This document shows positions 35,845 through 49,196 of a stretch of DNA of 64,000 bases, piece after piece; position 1 is the first letter of the stretch, and every line of letters begins with the position of its first letter. The notes beneath the pieces were generated by a model. That model was not told the origin of the DNA and did not search any database. It worked only from the letters and a program-made list of their open reading frames with translations. Source of the DNA: Anthonomus grandis grandis (taxonomy: Eukaryota; Arthropoda; Insecta; Coleoptera; Curculionidae). The stretch covers positions 16,835,644-16,899,643 of the forward strand of contig NC_065548.1 of NCBI RefSeq assembly GCF_022605725.1. The letters are read 5' to 3'. A program made the translations under genes and the position numbers.

Positions 35845-35884
<40 letters not shown>
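34689..35884 (+). mobile_element. LINE D, 3' part with (ATT)n tail
   Basis: Continues the RT from 26843 in frame with ERDVRYGVPQGTVL. A small deletion removes the GPLLF region. FADDTVLLCRSKSWQII holds the catalytic FADD (34760). ELKNWFQHNKLTLNIQKTSY is the thumb. After a frame change, YLGIKIDNLLKWDLQVDEMV and LVYGILGWGSVSETHI follow. A terminal block FNSFKRKAKNWIFLKGREVF ends near 35560. The 3' UTR finishes AATAAACGTTATT and a triplet tail at 35848-35884. Frameshifts and the internal deletion show it is an old copy. Tail, motif order and length match LINE C, so both may be one family. Confidence 0.85.
35848..35884. repeat. (ATT)n tail of LINE D
   Basis: About twelve ATT triplets immediately after AATAAACGTT. 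Confidence 0.9.
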
Positions 35885-35885
<1 letters not shown>

Positions 35886-36539
35886 TAACATAAGCGGCCA
35901 ATAGAAAAAGACAAATAAAAGTATTAACTTCTTTTTTCAGATCTGCTGTCTCGATTGTCTTGGTCTTATCTTTAAGCACACTAGCAATGATTTCACTGTA
36001 CTTTTTTGTAATTCACTTGACGCATTGAGGGGTAACTTATTTACAATATCAGAAAGAAATAAAAAAAATATATAGAAATCCGGAAACGCAAAGATATATA
36101 TAAACACACAAATCTTTACATTATATGCCCGACATACTACAATGGCCGTCCAGTGTTTTGAACACTTGTTGTTGGTAAGAGAGTAAGTGACCTAACTTCA
36201 GACAACACCAGAAATGAAATAATTCTTTCATGATTCGAGAGTTTTACGAAGGATTGGTATATTAAACAGCTTTGCTAATATTCATCTAACAAAGGAGCTT
36301 TAGAACAGACTTAATAGCCCTATTAATCATACTTCCAATATTTCTACAACGTATCAGGTTTATACATTTAAATGATACAACTGAGTCGCTTCCAATAGGA
36401 CCGATATAATTTTCATGTGATCCATTTTTGATAAAGAATTGAAATCAACGATTGAGATAATCACTTTGTCACAGAGTCTGATCACTTTCTCAGATACATC
36501 TCCTAATGGAACACAGACCTTTTGCAAACAAACACTTTA
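35885..36539. other. CASK intron, nothing recognised
   Basis: AT-rich spacer between two LINEs; no coding signal seen. Confidence 0.45.
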
Positions 36540-38920
36540 TTATCAGAATGGTCTAAAGTATAAAGGTCTAAGAACTAAGATTCTGGAATTTAAAAATGCT
36601 ACTTCTTAAAGGATTAAACGAGGATTTTTCCAGTCGAGAACTCTTATACAGTTGTTCGTACAGATCAGTAGTATGGTGGCTTAATATAAAATCAAAAAGA
36701 GACATACAGAAAAAAATTATTTTTATTTTTTTACCAATTAACTTGCAATAAAATCCATAGCAATCACCTATTATTATTATCGTATTAAAACTCTGGGGTA
36801 TTGGTATCGTAATACAGCAAGTTTTTGCTTTAAGTGGAAGATATTACGAATTTCGATATTTTTTGAGAGTGCTCTCAATAAATAATAAAATATAAAAAAA
36901 AAATTAAAATTTAATTTTATAATCAGTCAATATTTTTGTCACATAAGTATCAAATCTTGCTAGTTAATTACTAAGCTTTTAACATTAACAAACGGCTTTG
37001 TTTATCAGAAATATAATATTAACCACAATAAACTATGTAAAAAATCTAAAAAAATACACAGGCCAAAGTCTTAGAAGCTAGAAAATCTGCTACAAACCGC
37101 TATCAATGGAATAAACAAAATCTCAGAGTATATGCTCAAAGCGTTATGTTTTGACAGTTGATTAGCACAATTAAAGGTTATTTATAATATTACTCTGTAG
37201 AGTCAGATTAAGTGTTTTTCGTTGGTAAGCCATTATTTATAATTATTTTTATATTATACTGAGTGCTATTTTTATTTATGATTTTTAATATGACTAATAA
37301 TAATGTATTCTCGACAAAACTCGTACGCAAGAAAGTGAAGTTTTTTTAAGCCGATTTATTCGTTTTTTATTCCAGTTGAGGTGAATAACAAAGAAAATTG
37401 TGAAAAATTCTTTTAATAAGATCCAAAAATATATAAAAATAAATATTTCGATTGAGAGAGAATCGACACATCAGCTATACAGGATTCCTTTTTCTTGCCA
37501 TGTGAGAATATTTGGTAAAAAATTAGGCTTCCAACGAAATCCAAAGACAAAGCTATGATTCTTGGTTTTGAGTATTTTCCTTTTAATTTTCTTATTCAAA
37601 CTTCTTATCGGGCATTTATGAATAAAATAAAAGATCTTAAAAACAACAATCCTGAACCATGCTTTGTTGTATTGAATTTTAATCTGAATTATATTAAGTG
37701 AAGTAAGGAAATTGATCTGCTTAGTGAATTCTCTATGTGCACAAGCTCTTCTTGATACATCTTCCTATTTAGAATTCCACCAGATTAGATTAACTTTATC
37801 TTTAATTCCTTGCAGAATGACTACCTGAACTCTTATTTTGTCGAAAGCCGAACAGCATGATCCTTCACTTCCAGTACCTTTTGTTTAACATATGAAAAAT
37901 CTCAACCATTCTTCTGAAACTAAATAAAGAAAATAAAGAAAACATAAAGTTATGATTTCACAACACCTAGAGCATCAATAGGCCTTTAAAGCTATATCAA
38001 AGGCTATTCCAGCTATAACAAATAGTAACCAAACACTAGTCTACAAATATCACCAGGCCAACTATGAGGGTCTTAATGTTTATTTTTTAGCACATCACGG
38101 CATTGTCGGCATTTCTGAACAGCACTGAGCAGTCTTAGAACTAACGAGTACGACCTTCTATGATATAATGACTGAAGGAATACAACAGTATGTACCCAAC
38201 AAGTTCATAATATATGACAAATATCCAAATTAGTACAGCCCTTTGACACAAAAATTTCTAATACAGAAAAACTTAGCCTACCCCATATACAAAACATGTG
38301 GTTCAGCTTATAAATATTTGATTTACTCAAATCTGCACAGATAATTCAAATATCATATTGACTTGTCTTATGTAGAATTTATCTCAAACATAAAACACAC
38401 AATTCCAATTAATATCAAGCAATTTTGGATAGACATAAACTCTCGAAGAAGGATGCTGGTATTCCTGCCGTAATGTATCATAATGACATTCCATTTTGTG
38501 ATTTTAAGTCCATGATTTTCAAGTATGCTACTTGGACCATTCTGCAAGTGCTATGGATGGGATTTCCCGCATACCCTAGCATCATATGCCAACAGCCTAT
38601 TCACTCATCACTTTACAGAGAAAGAGATTCAACAACACCTAGGAAACTTGAATGAAGTAAGAATCTGACGGAATTCCACCTGTATGTTTAAAGGGCTACC
38701 TAACTTTACGTTTTACCCCATCATGTAGGATATTACAAATAACATTTAATGACAGCTTCTTTCCTTCTTGTTAAAAAAAATGTACACTCTTGCCTGTTTT
38801 TAAATCGGGTCACGTAAAAAGATGCTTCGAAAAGTCGTATGTGAGATTGACCATGCAAGAATAGTGACTTTACTTAAAGAAGACTACTCTTAAAGGTTTG
38901 TCGCTAATAGAGTTGGGGTT
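36540..38920 (+). mobile_element. LINE G, heavily decayed (endonuclease to start of RT)
   Basis: Plus-strand fragments in changing frames resemble a jockey/R1-like ORF2. Near 36550-36680, GLRTKILEFKNATS followed by GLNEDFFSRELLYSCSYRS resembles the start of the apurinic endonuclease. Near 37660, CFVVLNFNLNYIK then KEIDLLSEF resembles its DFNxP motif. Near 38425-38520, KDAGIPAVMYHNDIPFCDFK resembles the linker before RT. Stops are frequent and the RT catalytic box is missing. The family assignment is weak, but orientation and order agree across three segments. Confidence 0.5.
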
Positions 38921-38929
38921 AAGTAAAGT

Positions 38930-39140
38930 GTGTTTCGCACTTTAATCCAGTTAAAGTTATTTCCAGAATAATTCTCTTCATGAAAGACTGAGACGTGGTA
39001 GAAGGCGTGTAACTAAACCGTTATATTCACTTAATCATTCTAAGAAAGCCAAATATGGCAATACCAGCACTCCAAAGAGATATGCGTGATAGTTTGGGAG
39101 TTCAAGCATCAATCTCTACATTGCTGTAAGTTGATTCATT
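38930..39140 (+). pseudogene. Possible Tc1-type HTH fragment
   Basis: A short stretch reads RRGRRRVTKPLYSLNHSKKA then IPALQRDMRDSLGVQASIST. This resembles the linker and second HTH of Tc1-like transposases. No catalytic region is nearby. Low confidence. Confidence 0.3.
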
Positions 39141-41987
39141 ACAGAAAGGTAAATTTTTATATTTACTTTTTGATTGACACCTCAATTCAACTGAATATAT
39201 TCTGTGATCAAAACTATTGGTAGTAATTTAACAAATCTATTAAATAAGATTGTTTTATTTTATCAAATAAAGAGTAACTAAATTAATTTTTGGTTTTCTC
39301 TTTCGCATCATTATAGCACTAATTAAGAAATTATAAGTATGAATTCTAACTTTAAAAATTTGATATCTATAATATTTAAAACATACAAAACACATCATTT
39401 TTTTATCTGTTTTTAGTAGTAAATTTGAACAAACAAATTAAATGATAATAAATTTTCCATTACATATTTGCTCTGTTGATTTATATCAATAGGTACGTTG
39501 AAGTTTTTTGAAAGTAGAGCGTATCTCACACAGTCATTTTAATTTAAGAAGGATAGTCAAGACTACGTACCGCCATAAATTTTAAATGTTAGCCGTACTC
39601 TAATAAATTAATCTGGATCAGCCATGACATTTAGGAAGCAACTAGAAACTACCTAATAATCGTCATGCAAAGGTAATCACAGTTAGAAAAAATCGTTTTC
39701 TACAATTTTTATTCATTAAAAAATGTTAAATTAAAGTTGCTCATTTATGATATTTGTGGGATACGTATTTATATTTTTTCATATTTTATTTTAATTTGAG
39801 TTTGACTAATTTACTGAATTACCCTTACCCTTATTTAAGTTTATATAGCCTCCAGCTGATCTTCAAGTTTATACAAGGCATATGAGCAAGGTACATATTT
39901 GAACGCAAGACTTTCAATTTCTTTAATTGCCAGTATCCGAAATAGAAAAAAACACAGTCGAGCTAACCTTGATAAATTATAGACACTAACGTGCGATAAA
40001 TATACTTTTTTAAAACGAATGAAAATAACAAATTTTGGAAAGGACCGGGCAAAATCCAAAAGTAAAAATTAGATGCTAAGGTTTAGAGTTAGAAGTGTTT
40101 AAGTATGTTATTCATAAAATATTAAAAAAAACTAAAACTTTCTCCATTCCACATCCAAAAGAATCACAATTGTTCAAAAAGTTGTACACCTTTTGCTTAC
40201 GGATTTTGAGAAACGATTGGGCTTTTATCCATTCATTATCAAAAAAAAAATCTGCTAAGCAAATGTTGTTAACTGACAATTTATTTAAATAGTCAGTAAA
40301 AATTGCTTTCAACTTTTTTATAAATACCTTAAATAAATAATATAAAAGAAAAGGGTAATAATGACAAAGAGATCCAACAGAATAACAATGTCAGCGTATT
40401 TTAGTTTCAAGATGAATGACTTTGTATTTTATTGTCTTTTTCTAGTATCTTAAGTTTTGATAAAATTAGGATCAATTTTAAACCAAGAAACTATGAAAAA
40501 CACTAAATTATTTTAACTTTTTTTGCATCTTTTTCTGCATCTTTTGGCTTTAGTTTGCACCTTAACCGAACAATACCCCATAAAAAATTCCAAATATTTT
40601 TCCCAACTGCAGTTTTTCGTGTGCAGTGTACCAAAACAAAATTTTAAATTTGTATACCTAAAGTTAGGTAATGCGTAACTAAAGTAACCGGACAAAGACG
40701 TAATATACACCCTTTAGAAGTTTTTCAAACTAATGAATAAATCATTTATGTAAATAAAATTCCTTTACAATTCTAATAAAATAGCCAAATATTATTACGA
40801 TAAACATACAAAGTTTTTTAATTAAATAAATTCACAAGGTTTAAATCAATAACGAACGGTGGTATAATAAATAAAGGTTTAATAAATAACTGGTTTTTAT
40901 ATTATTAATAGGGCTAAAGGGAAAGGCAATTTTATATTTATTGTTTAATACAACAAGGTAAAGTTCTTATTTATAGAATTTTTTGCAGACCGCCTATTTA
41001 ATTAATTTGTTTTTCGTTTAGTCTTTTTCATCATCAGTCAATATTCCGATTAAAAATATTTTATACTTAGTTGACACACAGCAAGTATTGCAAGATCAAT
41101 TGGAACAGATTGTTTAATAATAATTCAAAATGACGAAGTATAAAGTACTATTTGTACCAATTCCACATCATTCTTATATGCATTATGCATACTTAAGCAT
41201 TGCATGTTTTATATATATTGTCATATATAAACGTTATAAATACACCTTATTCTCGAATAAGGGCCAATTTGAATTTCGATAATCAATTTCTGTTTATAAA
41301 AATCTAGAAACAAATCAACAGGTAGCAAAACCCTATTTTGACTTATCGAAGGCAATGGATCATAAACGAGTAATTCATAAGTGCAACAGTTAATGTCATA
41401 TTAAAACATATGCTAATTTAACATAATATTAAAAAAAAATATAGATTACATTAGATTACGTACTATTTAGCACAAAGGAAAAGAGATCAGATCTCATAAA
41501 AGAAACAAATGCCGTAAAAACTAATTATTCATGAGAGACTGGGACTTATTTGTGATGGATTTCAGTATTTCTTGTTCGGTTTACAGCTTATATTGTTCCT
41601 ATGCATTGGAAAGTGTCTACATTTATCACGATAAATTACACAAGAAGAGGGTTAGAAATGGGATCTAGAAATTATTCTAATTATCTGGTCTTATTTAGAA
41701 CTATTTTCTTCATTTTCTCATACGCGAATATCTGGATGAAAAATTCGATGATTTAAAGACAACATCGAGAATTTTTAAAATAGAAACCAAAGGAGTTATA
41801 ATAACAATTTATAGAATAATATAGTTGGACGCATATGGAAAACAGGATTCAAGGACAAAGGGAAGCATATATCTTCTTCAACAGTGCTAAAGAGTTCATA
41901 TTAGTAATACATTGTCAAATAATTTTGTAGTACCCACTGGAATACATCAGATCCAATTTGAATGAAAAATAAAATAAATAAAAAAAG
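39141..41987. other. CASK intron, no gene recognised
   Basis: AT-rich. The open frames here are short, overlap on both strands and show no motif I recognise. Confidence 0.5.
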
Positions 41988-44473
41988 CTGAAAACAGTTT
42001 CTATAAAACAAAGGAGGAACAAAAGCAACCATATAATCTCATCCTTATCTGTAACCCCTTGCACATGGTAAAATGGACTTCTAAAATCTTAGATACCCAC
42101 TTTTCAGAAAATTATTTTCTGTTTATTAGTAAAAACAATAAACAAAAACACTATTTTGAATTTTTTATTATTACATAATTAAATATTGAAAAATTATTTC
42201 CTTTATTTTGAAGACAATAATAAAGCCTACTTTCAAGATCTTCACTTACATTTACAAATGTTTCTCTGGATATAGTACGGCATTCCTAAACTATTCTAGG
42301 CTGGAGTTGCTCTAGTGACTCACGCATAGAATAAGAGGAACAGCAGTATAGAATAGAGGCTGCGTTTTAAAAACGACAAATTTAGGTTGGACAGGTTTTA
42401 GGAAAGAAGTCAAGAGGTTTTAGGTCCGGAGATCAAGGAGGCCATTCAATAGGACCTCTTCTTCCAATCCATCCATTGCCTAACGGGAACTACATAATAA
42501 GAAGGCTCTCCATCCTGTTGGAATTATAGTAAGCGTTCCTCTAAAGATTAATTTTCGTATATGTCCCCCTGATTTTCTAATTCCCGCACTATTAGTGCTT
42601 TGATACATCTGTAGCATTTCAGCATACATGTCGCCACTTAAATTTTTAGGTATAAATATTGGACCGATAATTCCATCTTCCATATACCAGCCCAAACATT
42701 AATTTTCTGGAGCTACTGGGTCGCTTCTCTATATACGCGTGGGTTCTCGTCATTCCAGTAAAGACTGTTTTGCTTATTATTATGCGCATTTAAATAAGAG
42801 GTGCACTCATCACTAAAGCAAATATTTTTAACCAGTCGAGTATTGAGGATCTGCCTTAATTAATATGATTTTATATCATATACCTCCTGTCTGACTTAGC
42901 GTCACCAAGTTCTTGCAGTATATGCAGCTTATAGAGATAAAACTTATGAAATTTAAGTACAATTCTTATTAATTCACGAGATATTACAGTTCCTAAAGCT
43001 AATTGACGAGTTAGTAAAATTGAATTCATTGCAAACTGACCCAAAATTTCAATTAACGCTGATTGGTCGACTGATCTCGGTTGATTTCTCTTTTTTTTTC
43101 GTACAGAACCAGTTTCTTCAAATTTCGCTACTAGTTGCCGAACATAATTTAGGCATACATTTTGACCTAAATGCCTTTCGTTAAAAGTTGAGCTGTCCCG
43201 TGCGAACCATAAATGAAAATAATATCTATACGTTTAGTTATGCTGTAGTACACCATTGTTAAAGTTAACATGTGCTGCTTTTCTTTTAAGCTGAACTAAA
43301 AGTCAACTGTTTTTAAAATAATATTACTAGTACTGTGATAATAAAGTGCAAATATTAATTAAAAAAAGCAACCCAGCAAATAAACCAATTAAAAATACTT
43401 ACAGGCTTGACATGTTTAGAATTTAGGCTTGACATGCCAATATATCGGTAGCCATCATTTAAGGTCATATTTTTATTTGATTCAATGTGCAAGCAAATTA
43501 TTCCACACTAGAGACCGTAAGATATATAATGCTTTATATATGTAATTTTTATATTACTATTTAGTGAGATCACCTTTAGTATTAACTTCTATTTACTTCT
43601 TGCAATTTTTTATTATTGTTCTATACCTGGCAGTATTTTTTGAAAGAACTTATCACCATTTTTGACCGTTTCAAAGTAAAGGATTTTGCGATCTACAATT
43701 TTCCATTTAGGACTTTTTCTTATAATCTGCTCTATCTGCACCAAATCGTTTTTAATAACATATACCAGAAATTAGCAAATTTCAAAATACTCATTATTCC
43801 TCACTTTAACTTCAAAGTGACTAAATGAATTCAAATCCATAGATGCGTTTTCCTGCCTATATTCAGTTAAAATATCAGTTAAAAATCCAAATAATGTCAT
43901 TAAATATGCGCGACTAACCAATGATATTTCAGACAAGCGTTTACTATGTTTAAGTTTTCTACTATCCATGTTTCTCGTACTTTTTCTGCCCTTTTCATTG
44001 GATTACGCCTCTAAGTTTAGTAACGCATTACCAGAATATTTATTTAACATCTTATAATTTCAAACATCTAAACCCATCATAACCCATCCATCTCTCACAG
44101 TTTGATAATTGCCATATCCTGGCATCAGAAACGCAAGCTCGAGTCACATGTGAGTACCCAGGCGTAAATGTAGGAGAGGTTATTAGTGAGATAAAATACG
44201 ACACTAATCAAGGAACTAATCAAGGATTGAACAATTATTTAAATAATAATAAAACATTTCAAAAATGTTTTTTTATTTATTGTTTTCTTTCATAAACAAA
44301 AGAATTTTTAAAAATGTGGCTTCAAGATAATATATCACTCGACCTCCCTTTCTATTTAACGTTTTAGGGGTATATCTTATCCTGTCCAAGAGGTTGCAGA
44401 TAAGGGTGAGATAATATGCTTGTTTTTGTTCCTCTTTCGTTTTATAGAAACTATTTTCAGCGTTGTTTTGTTG
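41988..44473 (-). mobile_element. mariner-type element between ~200-bp inverted arms
   Basis: Arms at about 41988-42195 and 44220-44473 are inverted copies. Landmarks are TTTCTATAAAAC and AGGAACAAAA at the outer side, with CTCATCCTTATCTG against CTCACCCTTATCTG, and an AAAACAATAAA block at the inner side. The core carries a broken mariner-type transposase. The exact outer ends and target duplication are unclear. Confidence 0.7.
42236..43260 (-). pseudogene. mariner-type transposase fossil
   Basis: Minus strand. The N-terminal HTH region (43200-42850) reads HLGQNVCLNYVRQLVAKFEE and GSVRKKKRNQPRS in shifting frames, the usual linker pattern. The middle (42695-42560) has GIIGPIFIPKNLSGDMYAEM, equivalent to the IIGPFF...LNGxxYL block. 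The C-terminal block near 42480-42420 has WIGRRGPIEWPP then SPDLKPLDFF, carrying the third catalytic aspartate. The aspartate-containing segment between them is degraded. Multiple frame changes and stops; inactive. Confidence 0.75.
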
Positions 44474-44544
44474 CGTTTTTAGTTCTTAATTTATGACCAT
44501 TTCAAGATGTTTAATTATTAGGGGTACAGGGCACAGGATGGTTT

Positions 44545-45815
44545 TAAATTTGAGTTATCTATTTTAACTGCTCGTAGGATTCGTCAAAAAGAGTTGATAT
44601 ACCAAAAATCACCTACATGAAATAGTGCATAATAAAAGAGATAAAAACACGAAAAATTGTAAAAAGTAAGAATGTTAATAAACACATTTTTGGTATTCTC
44701 GATGAATGTTGTGTAAATTTTTATCGTTTTTTTGTTTCCTGTTTTTTTCGCTTATGAAATTTTGTGATATTGTATCGTTTTCAGTACGAATCTTTGGTTC
44801 GATTAGTTGAATCAGTTTTTTAATAGACAAAAAAAAAGAATTTTTGTCTAATTATTTGGTGCAAAGGCTATGTCGGAAGAACTGCTCCTGAAAGTTTATA
44901 AATTGAGGAAGACATTTTAGAAAAAGTCGAAGACGAATTAGCAATATGTACTAGAGCCATAGCAGCTCAAACTGAAGTTTCTTATAGAAAAGTGTAGAAG
45001 ACAGTACAACAAGAAAATATTATCCTTATCATTATTAACGGGTACAAGCGTTACAACCTAAAGATCATCCCAGAAGAGTTGTATTTTGCCAGTAACTTTT
45101 AGAACAGTTCAGCAGATATAAAGATTTTACAAAACTAATTTTGTATACAGACGTGGCCATATTTGCACGATGTGAGTGCAAAATTTCCACAATAAGCAGG
45201 TTTGTGCAGTAGAAAATCCACATGCCGTAAAACGATCTAATTTTCAACATATATTTTCATTAAATGTTGGACTGGCATAGAAAATGTCATGCTTATTGGA
45301 CCCTTTTTTTTCCACCTCAACTGACCGGTGAAATTTATTTTGATTTTCTTCAACAGAATGTGCCACAATTATTAGACGATATTTCATGAACATCTAAATA
45401 ATGAGTTTCCAAGTAGAGAGATAGACGCATTAAACCCAGGTCTTGGCCTTCTCACTCCCCAGATTTAACGCCGTGCGATTTTTTTCTGTGGAGCTATTTG
45501 AAGTTGTGTATCATGACAGAGCAGTAAATAATTATTTAATATATCATGCACACCAGAATTTTATTTTCTAAGCTTGTAAAGAATTGTGAATTCGCCGAGT
45601 AAAATTTTGTGTTTTGTGTTACAAATGGAGACAAATTTGAGAAATTTTTGTAAAACAGTAAGCATTTAACCTAATCAATATTGTTTTTAAATAATTTTTA
45701 ATAAAGTGAAGTAACCCTCTTATTATACCACTTTTATATCAGTTATTTTTGGTATATCAGCTTCTTTTGACAAGTTCTACAAGGTGTTAAAATAACCGAC
45801 TTAACTTTAGAAACG
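44545..45815 (+). mobile_element. mariner-type element with ~100-bp inverted ends
   Basis: Inverted arms at 44545-44640 and 45705-45815 share CTATTTTAAC, GATTCGTCAAAA-like and GATATACCAAAAAT blocks. Between them, plus-strand transposase remains run from 44868 to 45535. They read EDILEKVEDELAICTRAIAA, EVSYRKV, LIGPFFFPPQLTGEIYFDFL, then PRSWPSHSPDLTPCDFFLW (third aspartate). The segment with the second aspartate is lost around 45050-45250. Several stops; inactive. Confidence 0.7.
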
Positions 45816-46504
45816 CCTAGTTTAAAGATGATCAAGGCACATTTTGTTTAAAGGGTCAAATGATTTTATAAGCAAGTTAAAAAAAGTAAAAGCAGATGCG
45901 TCAAAAAAGCAGCTTCTACGATATAAGATTGTATACTTTTATTGTATATACGTGACTCGTAAAGATACTTTAAAACGAAAGGAAATACCAAGGCGTATGA
46001 TGTTATTGCTATGTGTCAATAAACTTATTCAAATAGACATTAGTTTGCCAGAAGTAATAAAACGGCAGTAAAAAAGTAATGAAGTATACTATTCATAGCA
46101 ACTGGGGATAAATCATTCTCACACTGAATAATGAGCCTACTCAAGCGTATCATACACAAAAGCATGGTAATAATACACTGCTGAAAAGCATAATTTTTTT
46201 CAAATAAATATTTTTATACAACCCACTTCGCAGTATTTTTATGCGTCAGTTACAGATATTAATTTTTATTTATACAGGCTGATCCCACGCAAAGTGATTG
46301 TAGTAATAATTTTACGCTTATATTATAGAACATCATAAAACATTAATATGTATTCTTCTAAAATGACAAACAGTATATCACTTAATAGATCAAAAATTAT
46401 GAAAACGGTAATAACATTAAAAAAAAATTAATTTAAAAAAATGTTGATTCCTATAGAATGCTTTTGTTCGTATAAGTGATTAAAAAAATTATAAACATTA
46501 TATT
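45816..46504. other. CASK intron, nothing recognised
   Basis: One 75-codon plus-strand frame (45844-46071) rich in Lys/Arg has no motif I recognise and is likely spurious. Confidence 0.4.
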
Positions 46505-47905
46505 TGTACAACCTGTTTCGTAATTTCCAAAAATAATGATTTTTTAAATTTTAAATGCGACACCCTGTATATTATTTAATACATACAACATATTTCATGT
46601 ACAATATCCTATATCAATTTTCTTGGAGATATTGTTTTCCGATTTATCGCAAAAATTAACCTTAAAAACAAAAAGAATTATTTGGTTACATAATTTCATT
46701 CACGCTCAAAAACTTATAATTATTACTGTTTAACTTTTAATTAAACAATAATGTTCAGCATCTCAGGCGTGACTGAACTAAACGCAACCGTTATTCGTCT
46801 TTTTAATTGAGCTAAGTCAAAGGCTTTAGTTTTGTAGATACATTTTTTGACGTATCCCTATAAAAAGTCTAATGATGTCAGATCAGGAGATCGTGCTGGC
46901 CATTCCAGCGGACCTCTTCTCCCTATCCACCGATTTGGAAATATTCGGTTGAGGTACTGCCGAACATTGATTAGGTAAACTTGCTGATTTGCGATCTCCA
47001 ACAATTCCTGCCCAAACATTGACATTTTCAGGGTGTTGGATATATTGTTCTCTCATCCAGTGAGGATTTTTAGATCAATAGCCGCAATTTTGTCAATTAG
47101 CATGATCATGAAGTGTAAGGGTGCCCTCATCAGAAAACAAAACATGCACTTATTGGACCTCATTGTTATTTAACTTTGCCATCATTTATTCACAAGAAAA
47201 CTGTTCTCCTATCAAAATTGTCTTCCATGAGTTCGATGAATAACTAACATCGAACATTGGCGCTGCTGAACATTTTTGGATCTGTATGTGGATTTTTCTC
47301 AAACTCAAGCATAATATCAAATTCGGTATCATCACTTATTGTATTTGCATTGGCTTTTTTAATATGCCTTACATGTCCAAGCTCCCGAAACTGCTTTTCT
47401 ATTTTGCTAATCGTGCCTTGGGATATAGGGGAAAAATTGGGAAATTTTTCATGGAATAACTGAGCAACGTGCATTTGTGTCCATGTGTTATCTTCGAACC
47501 ATTCTTGTGATAAGCGATTAACGAAACTCAAACGACTATGACTGGTAGCCATTGCTGACAGATAATAATTTCCAAGGCCAAGCATCTTATACTAAGGTGT
47601 AACACAATTTTATTTTTATCTCGTATTAAAAAGGTAAGATCTATGGTGAAATTTCTTATGTTTACTTTTCCATTATCAAAACTAAAATGGAAAATGAGTA
47701 TGGAGTGCGTTGGAACGAATTTTTGCAATAAATCGGAAAACGCTTAATATCTCCAAAAAAGTGAAAAATTGGAATAAGATATTGTACATGAAATATGTCG
47801 AGAATATTCTAAAGAATCCAATAATTGAGTATTATACAGGGTGTCACATTTAAAATAAGAAAGTTGATATTGGTCACTGCGACATGACACACTCTGTATA
47901 ATTTT
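46505..47905 (-). mobile_element. mariner-type element with paired inverted ends
   Basis: Inverted arms: 46530-46670 matches the inverse of 47705-47860 through CATATTTCATGTACAATAT, GGAGATATT and TTTTCCGATTTAT. Embedded in the arms, GACACCCTGTATA (46560) and TATACAGGGTGTC (47833) point outwards, not inwards. The right one forms a 72-bp unit closed by an inverted ACTCTGTATA at 47903. The core has a broken transposase on the minus strand. Confidence 0.7.
46775..47585 (-). pseudogene. mariner-type transposase fossil
   Basis: Minus strand. The N-terminal part (47585-47244) is open and reads LSFVNRLSQEWFEDNTWTQM and QLFHEKFPNFSPISQGTISK, the HTH region with a typical KIEKQFRELGHVR linker. The rest decays. 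FSDEGTLTL-like sequence near 47120 and a WxGVLVIEIAN-like stretch at 47000 follow. RSPDLTSLDFL near 46880, preceded by a WPA motif, marks the third catalytic aspartate. Frameshifts and stops throughout. Confidence 0.75.
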
Positions 47906-47989
47906 TATGGTTGAAAAAAATAGGCAAGTAAAAATACCAGTCGTAAGTGTTTTTTCAAGAAAACCCCAATTTATTTATTATGGAATTTA

Positions 47990-49190
47990 CTTAATTTGAT
48001 TGAACGTTAAATTAAAAGTTCTAAAGGTTTTAAAATGTATAAAATGCAAGTTTTTTCACTAAGCCGACAGTTATACCATCGTTGCTACTAAAACAATCTA
48101 TTTTTAAAATTCTTGTTTATTGAAAAGTTTCATTTTTATGAAACAGCTATTAAAACTGCAAACGCCTACCCTTTATTCTTTGGGGCATTTCCAGTCCTCA
48201 TTATATTAAATTATTTGATAAATTGTTTTACCAACATTTTTATAAATATGAATTTATAATTAATATAGTAAGTTTTTTCAGATGTATATTGTATAAAAAT
48301 GATGCATTTTTATATTGCTATAAAGTTTTAATTACGTAATATAAACTTATGTTTGATAGAATCTATTAATCCCAGAAGTTTAAAATTGACTTATGTTATA
48401 TAAATCAAATATATCTTTTAAATAAGAGTTTTGAGGACCACTGTACAACTGGCTCGGATATAGTGATACAAGTTTAATTTTATGTTATATGTAAAATTAC
48501 TCTAAACAGCCAACAATAGAAAAAAATCATTAAAAGTACAAAAAAACAAACCGTTAAAATCCACAGTATAACAAATATTTAATTAAATATTGAACGTAAT
48601 AAATATTTAACCGTATTTTAATTAAATGTATTTATAATACTGGGTATTTTAAGCGTTCGTTTTTTTGTTCTTTTGATACTACCTTTGTGACAATGGATGA
48701 TTTTTTTTAATTGAACTAAATGAGAATATGGCCTATTAGTATTGTTTTTTTTAACTGTGCTGTTCCACAAATGTTAATAAAGATACACGAATCTTGAATA
48801 AAAAATACAATGAAATGCTTATAAAATAATTTAAAAAATGTTATTTCTAAATCCGTAAATATTAGCGGCATAGCTTGTATAAACACCATCCAATAAACTT
48901 TTTAAAAAAGTCCCTTAAATAAAACAAGAATTATCTAACTTGATTTATCTAATAACCATTTTCCCTTTTCCCAAGCCGAGCTTATTACAGATACTCGGGC
49001 TTTTCCAATTTATGACGAAGCTAGAGGTAATCAAATTTGTTTTTCCCAGCTACAAAGAGATACACGGAGCCCCTATTTGACAGTCTCCTAAAAAGGGAAT
49101 TTTCCAGGTTGGATCAGGAAAAAATAAGAGTTGGTTTCTTAAGAATTTTATAAAATGTAAGTTTGCTTAGGATGCAGATGCTGTAAAATA
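47990..49190. other. CASK intron flank, source of a duplicated segment
   Basis: No element recognised. Parts (for example 48000-48130 and 48360-48450) match 55555-55700 and 55970-56060 at low identity. This marks an old duplication that also copied the start of the exon at 49472. Confidence 0.55.
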
Positions 49191-49196
49191 ACTTAC

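Noticed and set aside
40095..40312. Overlapping 65-66-codon frames on opposite strands
   Set aside because: Low-complexity AT-rich sequence with no motif and no splice context.
45844..46071. 75-codon frame
   Set aside because: No homology recognised and flanked by decayed transposon sequence.
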